A DNA stretch of 64,000 nt. Origin: Costus lasius (taxonomy: Eukaryota; Streptophyta; Magnoliopsida; Zingiberales; Costaceae). Shown piece by piece: positions 22,035 through 31,640 of this stretch. The DNA lies in assembly GCA_027563935.2 (NCBI GenBank), contig JANVAS020000222.1, positions 5,518,001-5,582,000 on the forward strand. Reading direction: 5' to 3'. A program made the position numbers and the translations under genes. Every line of letters begins with the position of its first letter. The first letter of the stretch is position 1. Under the pieces are notes generated by a model. It searched no databases, was not told the origin of the DNA, and was given only the letters and a program-made list of their open reading frames with translations.

Positions 22035-23683
22035 TGTTGGGGTATGCCCTTAAGGCTAATGTTTGAGGCCTATGGGAATGTATTTGTATCATGTAATAAA
22101 CTTTTATGTTTATAAAGGCATGGTTGTTATTCAGTTAGCTACATTGTCTGCTGCAATATATGTTCTTCTGAATAATGTCTCAAAGCTGTTCAGCTGGGCT
22201 GACATGCTATTATGTCCTTAGTCGATATATCTTGGTGAACATGAGACAGCCTTGATATGGTTAAGACTAATATGTGTTCTAATCTTATAGGATGCTTCGA
22301 GCATGGAATAAGATGTAGACTCATGGGTACATTGGATGTACTGGACAGACCCTACTAGGATGTTCAATTGTTTGTCACAATGTGAATGTTCCTTGATTAA
22401 GACAAGTGGCACATTTCCTCTGACTTGAGATCACTTGTGTTTTCTAAATGATGATTGTCATTGTTTTGAGATGGTTCAATATCATTTGAAACATAATGAT
22501 TATAGACTATCTTGGATGGTGAGCTTGAGTCAGGTTAGAGCACTAGTGATAGACATAGGATTGCCGTCTCCTTGTTGAAGGAGTGTGATGTTCTAAAGGG
22601 GCCCCCTGGATGAGATGATTGAGAAAGTGTATGGCCATACCCAGGTGACAGTGTTCATCTGTTCTAATCATGCTCATCATATTGGAGTTACGAGCTTGAC
22701 AGGCTTGTCCAATAAGAACATCCAGTGGTAAAGGAAATATGCATGCCTTGTGAATTGATTCACACTTGTGCTGTTTTTGGGTGTAGTCTTGGAAGACTCT
22801 TTCCTTGATATCGGGAGACAGTGATGTGTTGCTAGATACCCCTCACTGATCGTGATAATGTGAATTATCGTTACCGACGTTTTAAGGAAACCCTCAGGGT
22901 CGCACAATTGATGATATGGCTTACTTAAGTCAGATCGTGTGGACTGAATTGTTCAGGTTCAGTTTAAAGGGATTTAATCTCTGATTGTAAGTGAGATCTA
23001 GTCTGATCATGTTTGATTGATTAGGGCTTGAGATCGGTAAGCTTCGATCGAGAGAATGGATGCTAGATCGGTCAGATCAGGAGCATCAAAGAGATCAACG
23101 GTTAGATCTGGAACCTTAGGGTTTTAATGTGATCTAGGCCATGTCGATTGGTTTATTTGGTTATTGAACCAAAATTAAATTGAACCAAAATGGTTCAAGA
23201 CTAGGCGACAAGTTCACTTAGCGTGAACATGTTGGGTGGTGAGTGGTGCTATTTTTAGCAACCATGACTCTCACGTTCGAATAGAGAGGGTTCTCTATTC
23301 TCGCCTCTTGAACGCATATTCCTCTCGTTCCTTTTGGGTGACGGCGCCTTGGAGCTTGAGGAGATTTCGGCAAAGAGAAAAGATCTCCTTCCCTTTCCAT
23401 TTCGATCAAAGACTTCTTTGGATCTTGCTAGCACAAGAATCGCAAAGAGGAGTAGGCGACATCAACTGTGTGCGTCACCTCTGGAGAAGATCTGCTTTGA
23501 TCTTTGCTTCCTAGACGCCATCTTGAAATGGCTATGGTATGAGTTTTATCTCTTCTATGCAATCGAATTTTTATGGTTGATCATATCACATGAAGCCGAT
23601 CCATGAAACCCTAGTCCGCTGCCTAAATGTTTATAATGCGCCATGCTGGGTTTCGCCCCCCCCTCTAGAAAGGGGTTCTTTCA
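22035..23683 (+). repeat. E3 5' LTR
   Basis: TGTTGGGG...TTCTTTCA, 1649 bp. Compared with the 3' LTR I noticed one difference, T at 23237 against C at 30612 (same offset). It holds the shared modules at 22630-22648 and near 22897, the TGGTGCTATTTTTAGCAACC hairpin at 23244-23263, and the mini-exon at 23528-23536. Confidence 0.96.
23528..23536 (+). other. Candidate start exon in the E3 LTR (ATG GCT ATG | GTATGA)
   Basis: The nine bases ending at a GTATGA donor-like site (23537) are in phase 0 with the sequence after the TAG acceptor at 25486. Seven codons then lead to the gag ATG at 25508. The arrangement recurs in E4, E5 and E6, and the exon alone in the LTRs of E1, E2 and the solo LTR at 59315. 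Confidence 0.6.
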
Positions 23684-23685
23684 AT

Positions 23686-23697
23686 TGGTATCAGAGC
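23686..23697 (+). other. E3 primer binding site
   Basis: TGGTATCAGAGC, complementary to initiator Met tRNA, two bases after the 5' LTR. Confidence 0.94.
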
Positions 23698-24519
23698 GTT
23701 GTTTCATGCTTGTTTATGATTGCCATGATATGTCATATGATCCATGTATGCGCAAGTTGATAGATCTATAGGTTACATGCGATGTCTTATGCTGATAGTT
23801 GTAAGATGGCGAAAGTTATTTTCTCCTTTGCGCATGTTGTTGTTTGCGCATGTTCTTGTAAGTTTTCTTAAAACCTTGATCACATGCGCGATTCACCTAG
23901 ATCTAATGCGCCTACATTAAACCCTTAGATGGGTTATTAGGGTTGAAGTCATCCCCTAGGTCGGATCCAAACAGTCTGATCAGACCATCTGACAGCCTAG
24001 ATGGGTTGACCAGATAGCACCTTGGCGCATGCTAAAGGTGGCTATAGGTCGACTGCATCAAAGGCGTGTAGCGATGTCTGATTGAGACAACTTGTGAACA
24101 CACCTGAGTTAGGCCCGGGGTCACGCCCGTTTGCCAGACCTCAGTGTGGTTGTTCAGCCTTGGCGCATGCATGGTTGACCTTATGGTCGACTCAAGTCAG
24201 TTAGGACTTGGTGCATGCAAGGGCAGTGGATCTGACTAGGTTGGATGAGTGGATCCCTAGTAATGGACCATTGTAAGGTTGTAGAGCAAATAAGGAAAAA
24301 TTAAAATTGATCCCAAGGGGTTTTCGAAAATTTTAATTTTTATGGATCACATGGTTCTTGATTGATGCATATGTTTGTTTATTTAGTCTTATGTGGGCTG
24401 CCCGTTATTAATGTGTGCTGTGCTGGGGCCTGCGTGCCTGTATTAAAAATTGTAAATTAATTATTGTGATCTGCGTATCACTGTGTTTTAATTTATAAAT
24501 GTAAGTGACCTGCGTGTCA

Positions 24520-24562
24520 CTCTTGTCTAGATAGTTAAATTTGTAATTTAATTAGACAAGAG
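24520..24562 (+). other. Long leader hairpin with compensatory changes
   Basis: CTCTTGTCTA pairs with TAGACAAGAG (10 pairs); inside, TTAAATT pairs with AATTTAA around a TGT loop. Equivalent structures occur in E4 (about 7549-7583), E5 (52322-52364, minus) and E6 (44758-44794). In E6 the inner stem is ATCAAAT/ATTTGAT, a paired T-A to C-G exchange. Confidence 0.7.
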
Positions 24563-24617
24563 CACAGAGCACACTTGGCAAAGGCGCTTGCAGCAGAGGC
24601 TTGACCAGGTGGGAGGT

Positions 24618-24634
24618 CCAGGGTTCGACTCTGG
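24618..24634 (+). other. T-arm-like hairpin in the E3 leader
   Basis: CCAG-GGTTCGACT-CTGG resembles a tRNA T arm and pol III B box (GGTTCGANTCC). E4 has CTAG/CTAG at 7643-7659 and E5 CTAGGG/CCCTAG at 52249-52265 around the same TTCGA loop. E6 lacks the segment. It may be an old tRNA- or SINE-derived piece; no full cloverleaf is visible. Confidence 0.5.
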
Positions 24635-25507
24635 GACCAGGCGCATATTCCCTGGTAGGCGCACCAGAGCTGCAGATGGCGCTTAGGCCCTGGTTTGGGC
24701 CAGATGGGCAGCTAAAGACCCATGAAGAGCAAATGAAGACTTAAGTTAGGTTAAGGTCTTCTAGGGCTATGGGCTTTTACCACATAAGATTCATGCTTTC
24801 TTTTATTGCTTAATATTAGAATTGCATGATTAAATTATCTTCTGCTATCACCATAGGAATTGCATGATAGGCAAGAAGATAATAGACCGTTAAAATCCAA
24901 CGCTGAAATATCAAGCTCGTAAGCCTTCTGACGCGAAACCTCACTGTTCTGATTATCGTTGGAGCCGTGTTGTACCCACTCAGTGGGCACGTTCATCTAT
25001 CTTCAGACGGTGCGGGATTACACCTGCGTGTTACAGAGTAGGGATTTATCCCTTCTCGTTGCTCAGCATAGCACGTGGTGGTCCAGGGAGTAGGTCGGGT
25101 AAGCTTGACCGTGTAGGCTACATATGTGGCGCATATGGTAGCACATGGAGGCAGCCATCTGTGGGGTCAGAGATTGTGTTGTACCAACTCAGTTGGCACA
25201 GTCTGCTGGACTGCCCAGATGAAGGGGAATCGCACGGGTTGGCGATCGGCAGGGACTGCCTACCAAAACTAGTGCTTGTACTCTCTGTGTATCTTATCTC
25301 GCCTGAGCGGGACGCGGAGACCAAGTATGAAATCTGGATCCCATCTCACTAAAAGAGTTCTACTCTTTCGGGCTGTTTTGCTGGATTTTTTCACGCCTGA
25401 TAAAATAGTGAGAAAAAGAATCTTTCTTAAGTCCTGATCGATTCTTATACATTGATACTGACCTTGCTGTTCTTGCATTGTTGTAGATACCTACAGCAAC
25501 GAACACC

Positions 25508-28500
25508 ATGAACTTCAATGTGCGATCCCTACTGGAAAGGGAGAAGTTTGCTGGGCCGAACTTCTCTGACTGGTTTGGACACCTTAAGATCGTTCTTAAG
25601 GCAGAGAGGAAACTGTATGTCCTCGAGACGGCGATACCGCCGCAGCCCGCTCCGAACGCCGCAAGGGCGGTTCGGGAAGCCTATGAAAAGCACGTCAATG
25701 ATAGCATTGATGTCGCTTGCCTGATGCTAGCGTCTATGACGCCACCGCTGCAGCGTCAGCATGAGGATATGTCAGCTATACAGATTATAGCAAACCTCAA
25801 GATGCTGTATGCTGCACAGGCGAGGACTGAACGCTATAATTTGACTAAGCTCTTCTTTCAGAGCAAACTGGCTGAAGGGAGCCCAGTGGGAGCTCACGTG
25901 CTCAAGATGATTGGGCACAAGGAGGCTCTAGAGAAACTGGGGCATACCATTAACCAGGAGCTTGCTGTAGACATTATTCTGCAGTCTCTCCCGCCTTCAT
26001 TCGACGCGTTCATTATTAATTTTAATATGAACAAAATCGATTGTACTCCGGCAGAGCTGCTGAATATGCTCTTGACCACTGAGGAGACTCTGAAGGGTAA
26101 GCCTTCGACCTCTGTCTTGATGGTTCCTTCTAGGAACAAGAAGAAGGGGAAGAAGGGCAAGGCCCCGGTCAAGGATTACAGCAAGGCTCTGAAGCAGAAG
26201 GTGAAGCGGTCCAAGGAATACAGGTGTTTCCACTGTGGCCAGCTGGGTCACTGGAAAAAGGACTGTAAAGCGCTCCAAGGAGATAAGAGGGGAAGCTTTG
26301 CTTCTGGCTCAGGTATATTCGTGACTGAGGTCATGTTTTCTTCTTCTATATCATGGGTGTTGGACACTGCATGTGGAGTTCACATTTGTTCAAATGTACA
26401 GGAACTCAAGAGAAGAAGGCAGGTGGGACAGCATGAGGTGGACCTACGAGTTGGAAACGGGGCACGGGTTGCTGCTGTTGCTGTAGGAGACTATTTCATT
26501 TCTTTACCATCTGGACTTGTATTGGAACTAGACAATTGTTACTTTGTTCCCAGTATAACTAAAAATATTATCTCCATTCCTGCTCTTGTCAGGAAGGGAT
26601 TTTCCTTTGAATGCAATATTTCAAAGTGTATTTTGTCTTTTGATAATATTGTTTATGCAACTGGTTCAATTAACAATGGGTTATACATGTTGGACATGGA
26701 ATGTTCGATACAGCAAATTGATATTAAGAAAGCCAAGTATGCTGATGACAGCACCTTGCTATGGCATAGTCGTTTAGGCCATATTAACGAGAAACGCATT
26801 AAGCGGTTGCATGATCATGGACTGCTGGGATCATTCTCCTATAAGGAGATTGATACATGCAAAGCTTGTTTGATGGGTAAAATGACGAAGTCACCTTTTC
26901 CTCACAAAGGTCAAAGGGCTTCAGGTTTACTTGACCTTATACACAGTGATGTGTGTGGGCCATTTGGTAAACATGCCAGAGGTGGCTATCAGTACTTCAT
27001 TACCTTTACTGATGATTTCAGTAGATACGGGTATGTCTATCTGATGAGACATAAGAGTGAATCTTTTGACAAGTTCAAAGAGTTCAAGAATGAAGTACAG
27101 AATCAGCTAGGCCGAAATATCAAGGCACTTCGCTCAGATCGAGGTGGTGAATACCTAAGTCATACGTTTACTGACTATCTGAAGGAGTGTGGGATCATCT
27201 CACAGCTCACTCCGCCAGGAACACCGCAATGGAATGGTGTGTCCGAGAGGAGAAATAGAACGCTACTTGATATGGTTCGTTCTATGATGAGTCAGGCTAC
27301 TCTTCCATACTCCTTTTGGGGTTTTGCGCTGGAAACAGCTGCAAAGGTACTAAACCGAGTGCCATCCAAGGCAGTTTCAAAGACGCCATATGAGTTATGG
27401 TATGGGAAACAGCCGAGCTTGACATTTATCAGGATCTGGGGCTGCGAGGCTTATGTCAAAAAGCTCGCCTCTGGGAAACTAGAGAGCAGATCTGACAAAT
27501 GTATCTTTGTCGGTTACCCTAAGGAAACTAAGGGTTATTATTTCTACGATCCCAAGGAGAACAAGGTTTTTGTTGCTCGGACGGCCATATTTCTTGAGAA
27601 GGAGTTTCTTCTGCAAGAGGCCAGTGGGAGAGAAATAAAGCTGGATGAGAATCCAGAAGAAGGACAAAGTGACCAAGCACAGTTGGATGAGCCTGAGCCG
27701 GTAGAACAGGTTATTGAACAACCTGAGGCTCAGATATCACGGGAACCGCGAAGATCGGGTAGGATCCGTCGACAGCCTGAGCGCTATGACGGAGTCTACA
27801 TCATTGATAATGATGAACCCCTCACTTATGCGGATGCGGTCAGTGGACCGGAGTCAGCAAGATGGCTTGAGGCTATGCGCGCCGAGATGGACTCCATGTC
27901 AGATAACCAAGTCTGGGATTTGGTTGATCCGCCTTCGGGAGTTATCCCTATAGGCTGTAAATGGATCTTCAAGAAGAAGATTGACATGGATGGTAACGTG
28001 GTTACCTATAAAGGCAGGCTAGTTGCGAAAGGTTTCAAACAAATCTACGGGATAGATTATGATGAAACTTTCTCACCTGTAGCCATGTTTAAGTCTATTC
28101 GGATTCTTTTCGCGATAGCTGCATATTATGATTATGAGATTTGGCAGATGGATGTGAAAACAGCTTTCCTTAATGGAAATCTGGATGAGGATGTGTACAT
28201 GACACAACCAGAGGGTTTCACTAATCCATCAGATCGTCATAAGATATGCAAGTTAAAGAAGTCCATTTATGGACTTAAACAAGCATCGAGAAGCTGGAAT
28301 ATTCGTTTTGATGAATCAGTCACTGAATTTGGTTTCATCAAGAACGAGGATGACCCGTGTGTATATAAGAGGTTTAGTGGGAGCGTGATTACTTTCCTAG
28401 TCCTCTACGTCGATGACATCTTGATCATTGGAAATGACATTCCTGAAATGCATGCTGTTAAAGCATGGCTGAGGAAGTGTTTCCAGATGAAAGATTTAGG

Positions 28501-29389
28501 AGAAGCAGCCTATGTGTTAGGTGTGAAGATCTACAGGGATAGATCTAAGAGGCTTCTCGGGCTGTGCCAGAGTACTTACATCGATAAGGTCCTGGAGAGA
28601 TTTCATTTAGAGAATTCTAAATGTGGATATCTTCCAGTCAGACATGGTCTGAATCTTTCGAAGAGTCAGTGTCCACAAACACAGACTGAGAAAGATGAAA
28701 TGGACAATACGCCTTATGCTTCAGCTATTGGTTCCATTATGTATGCGATGTTGTGTACTCGCCCAGACGTCGCTTACGGGTTAAGCGTAACCAGTCGTTA
28801 CCAGAGTAATCCAGGTATGGCGCACTGGATTGCAGTCAAGAACATCTTAAAATATCTGCGGAGGACCAAAGATATGTTCTTGATATATGGTGGTCAGGAA
28901 GAACTCAGTATTGATGGATATACTGACGCTTCGTTCCAGTCTGACCAGGATGATTTCCGATCGCAATCAGGCTATGTTTTTAGCTTGAATGGAGGAGCAG
29001 TGGTGTGGAAAAGTTTCAAACAGTCAACTGTTGCTGATTCCACAACAGAAGCCGAGTATGTTGCAGCCTCGGAAGCATCCAAGGAGGCAGTGTGGATTCG
29101 TAAGTTCGTGAGAGAACTTGGTGTTGTTCCTTCGAGTGCAGATCCTTTGGTTATCTTTTGTGATAACACTGGAGCAATCGCACAAGCAAAGGAACCACGG
29201 TCGCACCAGAAGTCCAAGCACATACAGAGACGGTTTCATTTGATCAGGGAGATCATAGATCGTGGCGAGATCAAAGTATGCAAGGTTCATACAGATGACA
29301 ATCTGGCAGACCCGCTTACCAAGCCTCTGGCGCAGCAGAAGCATGAGAAGCACTGTAATAATATGGGTTTGAGATTTCTCAACCATTAG
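25508..29389 (+). CDS. E3 Gag-Pol polyprotein, intact
   Basis: A 1293-residue polyprotein. Order: Gag (opening NFNVRSLLEREKF), CCHC knuckle starting at Cys240, protease with WVLDTAC (Asp286), pre-integrase zinc motif (LLWHSRLGH...CKACL, about 415-460), integrase with the D,D35E triad near Asp481, Asp544 and Glu580, the linker with RRSGRIRRQPERY, reverse transcriptase with YVDD near 967-970, and RNase H (YTDASF, ADSTTEAEY, FCDN) to the C-terminal RFLNH. The order integrase before RT defines copia. Gag forms the particle; protease cuts the polyprotein; RT/RNase H copies RNA into DNA; integrase inserts it. I chose the ATG at 25508, but a spliced start adding ten codons from the LTR is possible. 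Confidence 0.96.
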   Translation: MNFNVRSLLEREKFAGPNFSDWFGHLKIVLKAERKLYVLETAIPPQPAPNAARAVREAYEKHVNDSIDVACLMLASMTPPLQRQHEDMSAIQIIANLKMLYAAQARTERYNLTKLFFQSKLAEGSPVGAHVLKMIGHKEALEKLGHTINQELAVDIILQSLPPSFDAFIINFNMNKIDCTPAELLNMLLTTEETLKGKPSTSVLMVPSRNKKKGKKGKAPVKDYSKALKQKVKRSKEYRCFHCGQLGHWKKDCKALQGDKRGSFASGSGIFVTEVMFSSSISWVLDTACGVHICSNVQELKRRRQVGQHEVDLRVGNGARVAAVAVGDYFISLPSGLVLELDNCYFVPSITKNIISIPALVRKGFSFECNISKCILSFDNIVYATGSINNGLYMLDMECSIQQIDIKKAKYADDSTLLWHSRLGHINEKRIKRLHDHGLLGSFSYKEIDTCKACLMGKMTKSPFPHKGQRASGLLDLIHSDVCGPFGKHARGGYQYFITFTDDFSRYGYVYLMRHKSESFDKFKEFKNEVQNQLGRNIKALRSDRGGEYLSHTFTDYLKECGIISQLTPPGTPQWNGVSERRNRTLLDMVRSMMSQATLPYSFWGFALETAAKVLNRVPSKAVSKTPYELWYGKQPSLTFIRIWGCEAYVKKLASGKLESRSDKCIFVGYPKETKGYYFYDPKENKVFVARTAIFLEKEFLLQEASGREIKLDENPEEGQSDQAQLDEPEPVEQVIEQPEAQISREPRRSGRIRRQPERYDGVYIIDNDEPLTYADAVSGPESARWLEAMRAEMDSMSDNQVWDLVDPPSGVIPIGCKWIFKKKIDMDGNVVTYKGRLVAKGFKQIYGIDYDETFSPVAMFKSIRILFAIAAYYDYEIWQMDVKTAFLNGNLDEDVYMTQPEGFTNPSDRHKICKLKKSIYGLKQASRSWNIRFDESVTEFGFIKNEDDPCVYKRFSGSVITFLVLYVDDILIIGNDIPEMHAVKAWLRKCFQMKDLGEAAYVLGVKIYRDRSKRLLGLCQSTYIDKVLERFHLENSKCGYLPVRHGLNLSKSQCPQTQTEKDEMDNTPYASAIGSIMYAMLCTRPDVAYGLSVTSRYQSNPGMAHWIAVKNILKYLRRTKDMFLIYGGQEELSIDGYTDASFQSDQDDFRSQSGYVFSLNGGAVVWKSFKQSTVADSTTEAEYVAASEASKEAVWIRKFVRELGVVPSSADPLVIFCDNTGAIAQAKEPRSHQKSKHIQRRFHLIREIIDRGEIKVCKVHTDDNLADPLTKPLAQQKHEKHCNNMGLRFLNH

Positions 29390-29398
29390 ATTAAGTGC

Positions 29399-29409
29399 AA
29401 GTGGGAGAT
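29399..29409 (+). other. E3 polypurine tract
   Basis: AAGTGGGAGAT directly before the 3' LTR. Confidence 0.9.
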
Positions 29410-31058
29410 TGTTGGGGTATGCCCTTAAGGCTAATGTTTGAGGCCTATGGGAATGTATTTGTATCATGTAATAAACTTTTATGTTTATAAAGGCATGGTT
29501 GTTATTCAGTTAGCTACATTGTCTGCTGCAATATATGTTCTTCTGAATAATGTCTCAAAGCTGTTCAGCTGGGCTGACATGCTATTATGTCCTTAGTCGA
29601 TATATCTTGGTGAACATGAGACAGCCTTGATATGGTTAAGACTAATATGTGTTCTAATCTTATAGGATGCTTCGAGCATGGAATAAGATGTAGACTCATG
29701 GGTACATTGGATGTACTGGACAGACCCTACTAGGATGTTCAATTGTTTGTCACAATGTGAATGTTCCTTGATTAAGACAAGTGGCACATTTCCTCTGACT
29801 TGAGATCACTTGTGTTTTCTAAATGATGATTGTCATTGTTTTGAGATGGTTCAATATCATTTGAAACATAATGATTATAGACTATCTTGGATGGTGAGCT
29901 TGAGTCAGGTTAGAGCACTAGTGATAGACATAGGATTGCCGTCTCCTTGTTGAAGGAGTGTGATGTTCTAAAGGGGCCCCCTGGATGAGATGATTGAGAA
30001 AGTGTATGGCCATACCCAGGTGACAGTGTTCATCTGTTCTAATCATGCTCATCATATTGGAGTTACGAGCTTGACAGGCTTGTCCAATAAGAACATCCAG
30101 TGGTAAAGGAAATATGCATGCCTTGTGAATTGATTCACACTTGTGCTGTTTTTGGGTGTAGTCTTGGAAGACTCTTTCCTTGATATCGGGAGACAGTGAT
30201 GTGTTGCTAGATACCCCTCACTGATCGTGATAATGTGAATTATCGTTACCGACGTTTTAAGGAAACCCTCAGGGTCGCACAATTGATGATATGGCTTACT
30301 TAAGTCAGATCGTGTGGACTGAATTGTTCAGGTTCAGTTTAAAGGGATTTAATCTCTGATTGTAAGTGAGATCTAGTCTGATCATGTTTGATTGATTAGG
30401 GCTTGAGATCGGTAAGCTTCGATCGAGAGAATGGATGCTAGATCGGTCAGATCAGGAGCATCAAAGAGATCAACGGTTAGATCTGGAACCTTAGGGTTTT
30501 AATGTGATCTAGGCCATGTCGATTGGTTTATTTGGTTATTGAACCAAAATTAAATTGAACCAAAATGGTTCAAGACTAGGCGACAAGTTCACTTAGCGTG
30601 AACATGTTGGGCGGTGAGTGGTGCTATTTTTAGCAACCATGACTCTCACGTTCGAATAGAGAGGGTTCTCTATTCTCGCCTCTTGAACGCATATTCCTCT
30701 CGTTCCTTTTGGGTGACGGCGCCTTGGAGCTTGAGGAGATTTCGGCAAAGAGAAAAGATCTCCTTCCCTTTCCATTTCGATCAAAGACTTCTTTGGATCT
30801 TGCTAGCACAAGAATCGCAAAGAGGAGTAGGCGACATCAACTGTGTGCGTCACCTCTGGAGAAGATCTGCTTTGATCTTTGCTTCCTAGACGCCATCTTG
30901 AAATGGCTATGGTATGAGTTTTATCTCTTCTATGCAATCGAATTTTTATGGTTGATCATATCACATGAAGCCGATCCATGAAACCCTAGTCCGCTGCCTA
31001 AATGTTTATAATGCGCCATGCTGGGTTTCGCCCCCCCCTCTAGAAAGGGGTTCTTTCA
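29410..31058 (+). repeat. E3 3' LTR
   Basis: 1649 bp, same ends as the 5' LTR and one noticed base difference. It is followed by the TTTAG duplication at 31059-31063. Confidence 0.96.
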
Positions 31059-31063
31059 TTTAG

Positions 31064-31620
31064 AACATCACACTCCTAAAACATGGAGACGGCAATCCTA
31101 TATCTATCACTAGTGCCCTAACATGACTCATGCTCATTATCCAAGATAGTCTATAACCATTATGTTTCAAATGATATTGAACTACCTCAAAACAATGCCA
31201 ATCATCATTTAGAAACACAAGTGATCTCAAGTCAGAGGAAGATATGCCACTTGTTTGCATACAAGGATTATTCACATTGTGACAAGCAATTGAATATTCC
31301 AGTAGGGTCTGTCCAGTACATCCAATGTACCCATGAGTCTACATCTTATTCCATGCTCGAAGCATCCTATAAGATTAGAACACATATTAGTCTCAATCAT
31401 ATCAAGGCTGTCTCATGTTCACCAAGATATCTCGACTAAGGACTATACTGCATGTCAGCCTAGCTGAACATCATTGAGACATTATTCAGAAGTATTCATA
31501 TTGTAGCAGATAATGTAACAACCTGAATAACAACCATTGCCTTTATAAACATAGAGTTTATACATGATACTGATATAATCCCAAGGCCTCAAACATTAGC
31601 CTTAAGGGCATACCCCAACA
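31064..31620 (-). repeat. E2 3' LTR, part 2 (start portion)
   Basis: The beginning of the E2 LTR on the minus strand (TGTTGGGGTATGCC at 31620 downwards), continuing at 22034 once E3 is removed. The purine tract AAGTGGGAGAT at 31631-31621 on the minus strand precedes it. Confidence 0.92.
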
Positions 31621-31640
31621 ATCTCCCACTTGCACTTAAT

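Larger units (their letters stand above)
23537..25486 (+). other. Candidate 1950-base leader intron of E3
   Basis: It begins GTATGA 147 bases before the LTR end and finishes TTGTTGTAG. A TACTGAC branch-site-like sequence lies at 25456-25462, about 25 bases before the acceptor, followed by a T-rich tract. The primer binding site lies inside it, so a spliced RNA would be unable to start reverse transcription. The acceptor TAG is itself an in-frame stop in unspliced RNA. Splicing has not been observed; this is inferred from sequence and from conservation between copies. Confidence 0.55.
23698..25507 (+). other. E3 structured untranslated leader
   Basis: About 1.8 kb without a supported coding region. 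It contains the 43-base hairpin at 24520-24562, a T-arm-like hairpin at 24618-24634, palindromes at 24975-24987 and 25184-25196, and a six-pair stem at 25297-25312. It ends in the acceptor-like tract described above. Confidence 0.75.
22035..31058 (+). mobile_element. E3: complete family A copia element
   Basis: A 9024 bp element with two 1649 bp LTRs, primer site, leader, an intact 1293-codon Gag-Pol and a purine tract, flanked by TTTAG. It lies in opposite orientation inside the LTR of E2. All parts needed for transposition appear to be present, so it may be autonomous or very recently so. Confidence 0.96.

Noticed and set aside
23686..23697. TGGTATCAGAGC repeats as regulatory or tRNA fragments.
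   Set aside because: They lie one or two bases inside LTR borders and are ordinary primer binding sites.
24605..24640. A functional tRNA gene in the E3 leader.
   Set aside because: Only a T-arm-like hairpin is visible; no acceptor stem, D arm or anticodon arm can be drawn.
15950..31620. Reading the LTRs at 15950-17568 and 20894-31620 as the two LTRs of one minus-strand element.
   Set aside because: The upper LTR has a purine tract and RNase H end directly before it and no primer site after it; it meets gag exactly at its CA end. It is the 3' LTR of a second element (E2) inserted in gag of E1.
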